A model generated the notes under the pieces. That model made no database searches and was not told the DNA's origin. It saw only the letters and a list, made by a program, of their open reading frames with translations. A program made the translations under genes and the position numbers. 38,939 nucleotides of DNA from Streptomyces althioticus (lineage in GTDB: Bacteria > Actinomycetota > Actinomycetes > Streptomycetales > Streptomycetaceae): contig BMSW01000036.1 in NCBI GenBank assembly GCA_014649355.1, forward strand, positions 1 through 38,939, given 5' to 3'. This document shows, in pieces, positions 6,058 to 13,225 of this stretch (position 1 is the stretch's first letter; each line of letters starts with the position of its first letter).

Positions 6058-9000
6058 ATGCCGCTCCCGTCCCGTCCGCGCCGCGGACGGCACCGCTACA
6101 GATCCCTGCTGTCCGTTCTCGGCGTCTGCGCCACCGCGCTGACCGCCGTACCCGCGACCGCGCACGCCGCCCCCGCCGGACCGTCCCACCCGGCGGGCGC
6201 CCACGCCAAGATCGACCCCGCCGTGCTGGCCCGCATGGACGCCGCGGAGGCCCGCGGCGACGGACGCGTCGAGGCCGCCGTCGTCCTCCGCGCCGCCGAC
6301 TCCCGCACCTCCCTCCCCGACGGCACCGCCACACAGGTGCGCCGCGCGCTCGCCCGAGGCACCGCCGCCGACCAGGCCCCGGTGGTGGACCTCGTCGAGG
6401 CGAGCGGCGACCGCGTCCTCAACACCTTCTGGCTGAAGAACATGGTGCTGGTCCGGGCCACTCCGGACACCCTCCGCCGACTGGCCGCGCTCGCCCCCGT
6501 CGAGCGGGTCATCCCCAACTTCACCCTGGAGACCCCGCCCGGCGAGACCCCGGAGAAGAGCGCCGCGGCCGTCGCCCGGGCCACCGCCGGAGCCACCACC
6601 TGGGGTCTGGCCAAGATCGGCGCCGACAAGGCGCAGGACGAGCGCGAGCTCACCGGCGCCGGCGTCCGCGTCGCCGTCCTCGACACCGGCATCGACACCG
6701 CGCACCCCGACCTCGCGGGCAAGCTCACCAGCGCGGACCCCGCCGACCCGGCCCACCCCGGCGGCTGGATCGAGTTCGACGCCGACGGCCGCCCGGTCCC
6801 CGGCTCCCTGCCGCACGACAGCGCCTACCACGGCACCCACGTCGCCGGCACCGTCGCGGGCGGCGACGCCTCCGGCACCCGGATCGGCGTGGCGCCCGGC
6901 GCCGAACTCATGGGCGGCCTGGTCATACCCGGCGGACGCGGCAGCCTCGCCCAGGTGATCGCCGGCATGCAGTGGGCGATCGCTCCCTACGCCGCCGACG
7001 GCACCCCCGCGGGGCAACCCGCCGACGTGGTCAGCATGTCGCTCGGCTCCGACGGCTACGCGGACGAACTCGTCGAACCGGCCCGCAACATCGCCCGCGC
7101 CGGCGCCTTCCCCGCCTTCGCCATCGGCAACGAGTGCCTCCAGGGCTCGGCCGCCCCCGGCAACGTCTACGAAGCCGTCGCCGTCGGCGCGACCGACGCC
7201 GACGACAACGTTGCCGACTTCTCCTGCGGCGAGGTCGTCCACAAGAGCAACTGGAGCGACCCGCCCGCCGAATGGCCCGACACCTACGTCGTGCCCGACG
7301 TCTCCGCACCGGGCGTCGACATCCTCTCCACGCTCCCCGACGGCGGCTACGGCACGCTCGACGGCACCTCGATGGCCACCCCGCACGTGTCCGGCACCGT
7401 CGCCCTCATGCTCCAGGCTCGGCCGGACCTCACCGTCGACGAGGCCCTCGCGATCCTCACCGGCACCTCCCGCGCCGACGACCGCTACGGCGCCCTGCCC
7501 AACTCCCGCTACGGACACGGCCGTATCGACGCCTACGCGGCCGTGACCGAGGCGGCCCTGAACAGCGGGGTGCGCGGCACGGTGACCGACGGACGGAGCG
7601 GCAAGCCGCTGGCGGGCGTCGCCGTCGCCCGCACCGACACCGGCCGCACCGTCACCACCGACGCGGCGGGCCGCTTCTCGATCCGCCTCGCCCCCGGCAG
7701 CCACGCCCTCGCGCTGTCCCGCTTCGGCTACCAGGGCACCGTGACCCGGGAACGGGTGCGCGCCGACCGCTGGACCGACGTGCGCCTGGAACTCGCGCGC
7801 ACCCGCTGGGCGACGGTCGGCGGGACGGTGACGTACGGGCCGACCGGGACGGCCGTGCCGGGCGCCACCGTCAGCGTGCTGGACGTCCCGGACGCGCTGA
7901 CCGCGGTGACCGACGCGCACGGCCGCTACACGATCCGCGACGTGCCCGCCGGCACGCACCGTCTGACCGCCGTCGCGCCCGGCATCTCCCGGTCCCGCCC
8001 GCTCACCGTGACGGTGGACGGCCGCTCCGGCGCCCGCCGAGCCGACCTGGAGCTGCCGCGTCCCCCCGCCACCGAGCGGGTGTCCCTCAGCGGCCAGGGC
8101 AACCAGCCGAACGGGGAGGCCTGGTGGCCCGACGTCAGCGACGACGGCCGGGTCGTCGCCTTCGCGAGCGCCGCCTCCAACCTGGTCCCCGGCGACACCA
8201 ACGGCACGCTCGACATCTTCGTCACCGACCGGGACCGCAGGACCACCGCGCGCGTGTCGGTCGCCTCGGACGGCACCGAGGGCGACGACTTCTCCCTCAC
8301 GCCGACCCTCAGCCCCGACGGCCGGTACGTCGGCTTCAGCAGCGGCGCGACCACCCTGGTGCCCGGTGACACCAACCGGGAGACCGACGCCTTCGTGCAC
8401 GACCGGACGAGCGGCGTCACCGAACGCGTCTCGGTCGCCTCGGACGGCACCCAGGCCGACGGCCTCTCCTCGGCCCCGTCGCTGAGCGCCGACGGCCGCT
8501 GGGCCGTGTTCAACAGCGAGGCCGGCAACCTGGTGGCCGGCGACACCAACGGCACCACGGACGTCTTCCTCCGCGACCGGAAGCTCGGCACCACCGTCCG
8601 CGTCTCCGCGGCCCCCGACGGTGCTCCGGGCAACGGCCCGTCCCGCGAGCAGACGATCAGCGCCGACGGCCGGTGGATCGCCTTCCAGAGCACGGCGGAC
8701 AACCTCGTGCCCGGCGACACCGACGGCGCCGCCGACGTCTTCCTGTACGACCGGGAAACCGGCACGACCCGCCTGGTCGACGGGCCCGACGGCCCCAACA
8801 CCGCACCGAAGATCAGCGGCGACGGCAACGCGGTCGTGTTCGACAACGACTGGCGGCTGTACGTCCACGACCTGCGCACCGGGAAGAACGAGCGGGTCGA
8901 CGTCTCCGGCGACGGCACCCCCGCCGACCAGTGGGCCTACGCGCCCTCCCTCAGCGCGGACGGCACCAAGGTGGCCTTCTACAGCTACGCGGCCGGCCTC

Positions 9001-9510
9001 GCTCCCGGCGACACCAACGGCAGGGCGGACGTGTTCGTACGCGACCGTACGGCCGGGACCACGGTCCGGGTGTCGGACGGCCCGGAGGGCGCCGGGGGAG
9101 ACGGGGCGTCCGCACTGCCGGCGCTCAGCGGGGACGGCCGGTACGTCGCCTTCGAGAGCACCTCGGCCAACCTGGTCGGCGACGACACCAACCGTCACTC
9201 GGACGTCTTCGTCCACGACCTGGTGGCCGGGCCCGAGGCGCGCTTCGCGCCGTACGACCTGAAAGTCACACCGCCCCAGGTGCGCCCCGGCGCCCCGGTC
9301 CGGGTGACGGCGCGGGTGCGGAACGTGGGCGAGGCGAAGGGCTCGTACACCGCCGTGCTGACGGTGGCCGGCGAGCCCGAGCAGCGCCAGGACGTCACCG
9401 TCCGCCCGGGTGGGGAAGCGACGGTGAGCTTCACCGTCCGCCGGGCGGCGACGGGGACCTGGACGGTGGGAATCGGCGCGCTGACTGGGGAGTTCGGCGT
9501 ACGGAGGTGA
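6058..9510 (+). CDS. Secreted S8 (subtilisin-like) protease with propeller repeats
   Basis: This is a 1150-aa exported serine protease. Order: signal peptide (1-38, cut after AHA); an I9-like propeptide region to about 160; the catalytic domain with Asp209 (VAVLDTGID), His258 (HGTHVAGT), oxyanion Asn358 and Ser438 (GTSMATPHVSG). Two carboxypeptidase-regulatory-like beta-sandwiches follow (about 503-570 and 590-655). Seven TolB/PD40-like blades come next (about 680-1060), marked by 'SxDGRxVAFxSxAxNLVPGDTNGxxDVFVxDR'; the fifth is degenerate. The last part is a CARDB-like domain. AAGGAG seven bases upstream fixes the ATG. The size is far above a plain subtilisin (about 380 aa), so the added modules probably bind substrate or the cell surface. 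The divergent regulator suggests dedicated control. Confidence 0.93.
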   Translation: MPLPSRPRRGRHRYRSLLSVLGVCATALTAVPATAHAAPAGPSHPAGAHAKIDPAVLARMDAAEARGDGRVEAAVVLRAADSRTSLPDGTATQVRRALARGTAADQAPVVDLVEASGDRVLNTFWLKNMVLVRATPDTLRRLAALAPVERVIPNFTLETPPGETPEKSAAAVARATAGATTWGLAKIGADKAQDERELTGAGVRVAVLDTGIDTAHPDLAGKLTSADPADPAHPGGWIEFDADGRPVPGSLPHDSAYHGTHVAGTVAGGDASGTRIGVAPGAELMGGLVIPGGRGSLAQVIAGMQWAIAPYAADGTPAGQPADVVSMSLGSDGYADELVEPARNIARAGAFPAFAIGNECLQGSAAPGNVYEAVAVGATDADDNVADFSCGEVVHKSNWSDPPAEWPDTYVVPDVSAPGVDILSTLPDGGYGTLDGTSMATPHVSGTVALMLQARPDLTVDEALAILTGTSRADDRYGALPNSRYGHGRIDAYAAVTEAALNSGVRGTVTDGRSGKPLAGVAVARTDTGRTVTTDAAGRFSIRLAPGSHALALSRFGYQGTVTRERVRADRWTDVRLELARTRWATVGGTVTYGPTGTAVPGATVSVLDVPDALTAVTDAHGRYTIRDVPAGTHRLTAVAPGISRSRPLTVTVDGRSGARRADLELPRPPATERVSLSGQGNQPNGEAWWPDVSDDGRVVAFASAASNLVPGDTNGTLDIFVTDRDRRTTARVSVASDGTEGDDFSLTPTLSPDGRYVGFSSGATTLVPGDTNRETDAFVHDRTSGVTERVSVASDGTQADGLSSAPSLSADGRWAVFNSEAGNLVAGDTNGTTDVFLRDRKLGTTVRVSAAPDGAPGNGPSREQTISADGRWIAFQSTADNLVPGDTDGAADVFLYDRETGTTRLVDGPDGPNTAPKISGDGNAVVFDNDWRLYVHDLRTGKNERVDVSGDGTPADQWAYAPSLSADGTKVAFYSYAAGLAPGDTNGRADVFVRDRTAGTTVRVSDGPEGAGGDGASALPALSGDGRYVAFESTSANLVGDDTNRHSDVFVHDLVAGPEARFAPYDLKVTPPQVRPGAPVRVTARVRNVGEAKGSYTAVLTVAGEPEQRQDVTVRPGGEATVSFTVRRAATGTWTVGIGALTGEFGVRR

Positions 9511-9535
9511 CCACCGGCGAGGCCCCTGTGTGACG

Positions 9536-9567
9536 GCCGCCCCCGACCGCTGCCGGTCGGGGGCGGC
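9536..9567. terminator. Terminator with 14-bp perfect stem
   Basis: The arms are GCCGCCCCCGACCG (9536-9549) and CGGTCGGGGGCGGC (9554-9567), loop CTGC. It lies between the convergent protease and DUF4239 genes and probably acts in both directions. Confidence 0.85.
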
Positions 9568-9595
9568 AGCCATGCCGTCCCCCTCGGGTCCCGAG

Positions 9596-10360
9596 CTAGC
9601 TCCTGACCTCCGGGAACAGCCGCAGGAACGGCTCCGCCGTCGCGGCCAGGCCCCTGCTGTACGGCGCGTCGAAGTCCCAGATGAGGAACAGCAGGAAGGC
9701 GATGAGCGCCGAGAACAGCCCGGCGAGGATCAGTTCGCGGCGGGTGCGCCGGATCTGCAGGGCGAAGATCATGCCGATGGTGATCACGGCCCCGGTGACC
9801 AGGCCGAACCACACCACGCCCGGCATGGTCGCCCCGGTCGACTCCGCGCGGGCGCTGCGCGCCTGGTCGGCGGCGGCCACCTGGTCCACCAGCGGCTGGT
9901 AGGCCTGCGCCTCGAAGTCGGTGCGCGGCTCGTAGTCGGTCACGTCCCGGCGCAGCCGGTCGAGCAGTTCGGTGCCCTCGTCGGTCAGCCGGTCGTGGTC
10001 GGCCATGGTCTTCCACTCCGTGGTGACGACGTGTCCGACATAGGCGTTGACATCGTCACGGATCCGGTCGCGGATCTCGGCCGGGTAGACCCGCACCCGC
10101 TCCGAGACCTCGTGCAGGGCGACCGCCTCGGCCCGGACGTTGTCCTGGGCGGCGCTGCGGCCCTCCCAGACACCGGCGATGGCGAGACCCAGCACGATGG
10201 CGTACACGACGCCGATCCACATCGTCATGTACTCGATGACGTCCGGTGTCTCGCTGGGGTCCTCGTCCTCGGCCGCCCTCCGGTGCCTCAGCAGGGTGAC
10301 GATCACCACGACGGAGCAGGCGGCGAGCATGGCGAGGGTGAGAACAAGCCATTCCGGCAA
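9596..10360 (-). CDS. DUF4239 (bestrophin-like) membrane protein
   Basis: This is a 254-aa integral membrane protein matching, from memory, the DUF4239 family. Transmembrane segments lie at about residues 3-24, 44-66 (MTMWIGVVYAIVLGLAIAGVW), 183-203 and 210-230, with a long polar, helix-rich segment between the second and third. The charged middle (EAVALHEVSERVRVYPAEIRDRIRDDV) is typical of the family. No enzymatic motif is seen; some relatives are annotated bestrophin-like, implying an anion channel, but this is untested. It starts 46 bp after the Pro/Thr-rich surface gene on the same strand, so the two are likely one operon. Confidence 0.8.
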   Translation of the reverse strand: MPEWLVLTLAMLAACSVVVIVTLLRHRRAAEDEDPSETPDVIEYMTMWIGVVYAIVLGLAIAGVWEGRSAAQDNVRAEAVALHEVSERVRVYPAEIRDRIRDDVNAYVGHVVTTEWKTMADHDRLTDEGTELLDRLRRDVTDYEPRTDFEAQAYQPLVDQVAAADQARSARAESTGATMPGVVWFGLVTGAVITIGMIFALQIRRTRRELILAGLFSALIAFLLFLIWDFDAPYSRGLAATAEPFLRLFPEVRS

Positions 10361-10406
10361 GAGGTGCCTCCATTGAGAGAGGGGCGATCGGTTGCGCGGG
10401 CGGTCG

Positions 10407-11036
10407 TCAGCGCGGACGCAGGGCGGCCACGGCGACCACCGCCGGGGTGGTGATGAGCAGGACGAAGACGAGCGGCGACGTGGTGCTCCGGGCGGGCCGC
10501 TTCACCTCGGTCGCGCGGTGGTGCGGGTAGGTGACGGTCCGCAGGGTCGGGCGGGGGCTCGGGGTCGCGGACGGCTTCGGCGGCGGGGGCGGGGGCGGGG
10601 GCGTCGGACGGAACGTCGGGCGCGGTCTGACCGTCGGCGGAGGCGGAGTCGGCGGGGCGGGGCGCGCCGCGGGCGGTGCGACGGGCCGCACGGTGGGGGT
10701 GGGCTTCGGCTTCGGAGGGGGCGGCGTCGGCGAGGGCGGCGGTGGCGGAGGGGGTGGAGTCGGAGTGGGAGTCGGGGTCGGGGTGGGCGTGGGGGTCGGC
10801 GTGGGGGTGGGAGGCGGTGGCGGAGGCGGCGGGAAGCAGGGCGGGACGTCCCAGTCGATGTGGCCCGCGATCGCCACCGCCTCCGTGCCGTTCGGTCCCG
10901 TCGAGGCGTACGCGCAGGCGTCCGCCGCCGCCTGACCGGGTGCGCCGGCGAACGCCCACAACAGCGTCACCACGGCCAACGCGCGCGCCGCGGTACGGGT
11001 TTGGGTCGGTACGAGTGCTTGCACGACGAAGATCAT
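10407..11036 (-). CDS. Pro/Thr-rich stalk surface protein
   Basis: This is a 209-aa predicted exported protein. A signal peptide covers residues 1-38 (cut after QAAA). A short two-cysteine head follows (DACAYASTGPNGTEAVAIAG to PPCF). Then come over 100 residues of low-complexity polyproline and Pro-Thr repeats interrupted by KPKPTPTVRP, and finally a hydrophobic C-terminus (SPLVFVLLITTPAVVAVAA) ending in LRPR. The layout is a small head on a rigid stalk held by a tail anchor. No strong ribosome site precedes the ATG at 11036, so the start is tentative. It is upstream of, and probably co-transcribed with, the DUF4239 gene. The function is unknown. Confidence 0.65.
   Translation of the reverse strand: MIFVVQALVPTQTRTAARALAVVTLLWAFAGAPGQAAADACAYASTGPNGTEAVAIAGHIDWDVPPCFPPPPPPPPTPTPTPTPTPTPTPTPTPPPPPPPPSPTPPPPKPKPTPTVRPVAPPAARPAPPTPPPPTVRPRPTFRPTPPPPPPPPKPSATPSPRPTLRTVTYPHHRATEVKRPARSTTSPLVFVLLITTPAVVAVAALRPR
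10753..10811. repeat. Hexanucleotide-type repeat encoding Pro-Thr tract
   Basis: Degenerate GGNGTN units run across about 59 bp, read on the minus strand as alternating Pro and Thr codons. Polyproline blocks flank it. Such tracts are prone to slippage and length change. It is part of the stalk protein gene, not a separate element. Confidence 0.6.
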
Positions 11037-11205
11037 GAGTCGTCCGGGGCCGTCCCACGCGCGAGAGCCAGGGGAATGCCACGAAGGAGTTAAGAAAAGA
11101 AAAACGGGCCGCCGTTGAACACAACCTGTGCCGCCGTGCGTACCCATCGTCGAGCGGCGGCGCGGCAGAGCGCTGCGACACCTCTGCGATCATCTGGAGT
11201 TGACG

Positions 11206-12132
11206 ATGAAGACCTCCTGGCGGACCGCCTCACTGGTGGTGAGCGCCGCGGCGGTGCTGACCCTGACGACGGCGTGCGGTCAGGACACCCAGCCGCCCTC
11301 CAGCCAGAACGTGGGGATCACGGCGCCGGGCGACCTCGGCGGCATCGGCAGCGGCGCGCAGGCGGGCCAGAACTCCCCGGCCCCGAGCCAGCCGGCCGAC
11401 ACGGCGGGGCAGCTGAACGTGGCCACCGACGCCAAGCTCGGCAAGGTGGTGACCGACGAACTCGGCCTGACGCTCTACCGGTTCGACCAGGACTCCGCGA
11501 AGCCGCCCAAGTCCAACTGCGACGGGGACTGCGCGAAGACCTGGCCGCCGGTGCCGGCGGACGACGCCTCGGCCGGTGAGGGCATCGACAAGGCGCTGCT
11601 CGGCGAGATCACCCGGGCCGACGGCACCAAGCAGCTCACCGTGGACGGCTGGCCGGCGTACCGGTACGTCAAGGACGTGAACGCCGGTGACGTCAAGGGC
11701 CAGGGCGTGGGCGGCAAGTGGTTCGCGTTCACCCCGGAGGGCAAGAAGGCGCAGTCGGCCGATCTGCCGGGACTGTCGACCCGGGAGGACTCCAAGCTCG
11801 GCGAGATCGTCGTCGACGAGAAGGGCATGACCGTCTACCGCTTCATGAAGGACGAGGCGTGGCCGGAGCCCGTCTCGAACTGCACCGGAGAGTGCGTGAA
11901 GAAGTGGCCGGTCGTCTCCCCGGTCGACTTCGCCGACACCAAGGGCATCCAGAAGAAGGGCTACATGACCTTCACCCGGCCCGACGGCGCCGAGCAGCAG
12001 ACGATCAACTGCTGGCCCATCTACACCTTCGCCGGCGACAAGGCCCCCGGCGACACCAACGGTCAGGGCGTGGGCGGTACCTGGTACGCCGTACGGCCCG
12101 ACGGGAAGCCGGTCGGCGCGCCGGAGAAGTGA
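11206..12132 (+). CDS. SCO0930-family lipoprotein with two Lipoprotein_15 repeats
   Basis: This is a 308-aa lipoprotein with signal peptide and lipobox LTTAC, so Cys24 would be lipidated. After a Gln/Pro/Ser-rich linker come two homologous units (about 68-195 and 198-305), each of the 'LGxVVxDExGxTxYRFxxD...SNCxGxCxKxWPxV...GQGVGGxWxAxxPDGK' form seen in the PF03640 secreted repeat. Each unit has a CxxxC pair. The start is the ATG after GGAG at 11196-11199. It lies outside the membrane; relatives have no clear function, though a metal, haem or redox role has been suggested for the repeat. It is divergent from the stalk gene and followed by a U-tract terminator. Confidence 0.88.
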   Translation: MKTSWRTASLVVSAAAVLTLTTACGQDTQPPSSQNVGITAPGDLGGIGSGAQAGQNSPAPSQPADTAGQLNVATDAKLGKVVTDELGLTLYRFDQDSAKPPKSNCDGDCAKTWPPVPADDASAGEGIDKALLGEITRADGTKQLTVDGWPAYRYVKDVNAGDVKGQGVGGKWFAFTPEGKKAQSADLPGLSTREDSKLGEIVVDEKGMTVYRFMKDEAWPEPVSNCTGECVKKWPVVSPVDFADTKGIQKKGYMTFTRPDGAEQQTINCWPIYTFAGDKAPGDTNGQGVGGTWYAVRPDGKPVGAPEK

Positions 12133-12173
12133 CGACCTCCCCAGGGTGCCGACCCCGGCGCCGCCGGCCACGA

Positions 12174-12212
12174 GTCCGCCCCTCCGCGATCCGCGGAGGG
12201 GCGGACCGTTTT
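12174..12212 (+). terminator. Intrinsic terminator with U-tract
   Basis: The stem GTCCGCCCCTCCGC (12174-12187) / GCGGAGGGGCGGAC (12193-12206) has a 5-nt loop and is followed by CGTTTTTC. It ends the lipoprotein transcript, so the methyltransferase-rmdA pair needs its own promoter in 12213-12412. There I see no confident promoter hexamers. Confidence 0.9.
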
Positions 12213-12412
12213 TCCCGGGTTCCTCCCGCGCGCCGGAACCCTCCGGAGTGTCGTGATCACGTCACGTAACGATCCTGTGCATCCGCAAAGCAGGCACGTG
12301 CCAGAGGCAGTGACCGGGAACGGATGGTCAATTTCCGTTTGGGGTCGCCCTGTTGGCGGGCGATCAGTAGCCTCTGCTCGAACACCGGATCGCCTACGCC
12401 TTGGAGAGATAC

Positions 12413-13225
12413 ATGGAGCGTCCCGCCTGGGCCCCACGGAGCATCGACATCACGGTGCCCAGTGTCTCCCGGATGTACGACTACTACCTGGGCGGTTCGC
12501 ACAACTTCGAGGTCGACCGGGAAGCCGCCCGCAAGGCCATGGAGTTCATGCCGGGACTGCCCAAGGTCATGCAGGCGAACCGGGCGTTCATGCGGCGGGC
12601 GGTGCGGTACGCCGTGTCCGAGGGGGTCACCCAGTTCCTCGACATCGGCTCCGGCATCCCCACGTTCGGGAACGTGCACGAGGTGGCCCGGGCGGCCGAC
12701 CCCGAGGCGCGGGTGATGTACGTGGACCACGACCCGGTGGCGGTCGCGCACAGCAAAGTGGTCCTGGAGGGCGACGACCGCGCGGACATCCTCGCCGCCG
12801 ACCTCCGCAAGCCGCAGGAAATTCTCGGCAGTGACGAAGTCGGCCGGCTGATCGACCTGAATCGGCCGGTCGCGCTCCTTCTCGTTGCCATACTTCACTT
12901 CGTGGAAGAAGCGGACGACCCGTACGGGGCGGTGGCCGAACTGCGCGAGGCCCTGGCGCCCGGGAGCATGCTGGTGCTCACCCATGCGACGTACGAGGGG
13001 ATCCCGTTGCCGCCGGGGCGGGCCGAGGGGGCGGTCGACGTGTACCGAGACATGCGCAACCCGCTGATCATGCGCACGCGCGACGAGATCGCGCGGTTCT
13101 TCGAGGGGTACGACATGGTGGAACCCGGACTGGTGCCGATGCCGCGATGGCGTCCCGACACCGCACCGGAGGACGAGGATCCTTACGCCTTCTCCGGTCT
13201 CGCGGGCGTGGGGCGTACGGCGTGA
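12413..13225 (+). CDS. SAM-dependent methyltransferase (DUF574)
   Basis: This is a 270-aa member of the actinobacterial S-adenosylmethionine methyltransferase family PF04672/DUF574. The N-terminus has the family signature SVSRMYDYYLGGSHNFEVDREAA. The SAM-binding part is FLDIGSGIPTFGNVHEVA with the acidic strand RVMYVDHDPVAVAHS, and a later LLVAILHFVEEADDP motif. GGAGAG lies four bases before the ATG. The substrate is unknown for the family. Its stop codon overlaps the GTG of rmdA (GTGA), a translational coupling that suggests a shared role or shared dosage control with the c-di-GMP enzyme. Confidence 0.9.
   Translation: MERPAWAPRSIDITVPSVSRMYDYYLGGSHNFEVDREAARKAMEFMPGLPKVMQANRAFMRRAVRYAVSEGVTQFLDIGSGIPTFGNVHEVARAADPEARVMYVDHDPVAVAHSKVVLEGDDRADILAADLRKPQEILGSDEVGRLIDLNRPVALLLVAILHFVEEADDPYGAVAELREALAPGSMLVLTHATYEGIPLPPGRAEGAVDVYRDMRNPLIMRTRDEIARFFEGYDMVEPGLVPMPRWRPDTAPEDEDPYAFSGLAGVGRTA

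Noticed and set aside
5983..9573. Very long open frame antisense to the S8 protease (about 1200 codons, minus strand)
   Set aside because: It mirrors the protease codons with G/C-biased third positions, has no recognisable domain, and the plus strand encodes a complete catalytic triad. It is a compositional shadow.
10530..10830. GC-rich repetitive stretch that could be mistaken for a satellite or CRISPR-like array
   Set aside because: The period is codon-based (Pro/Thr codons of the minus-strand stalk protein) with no spacers.
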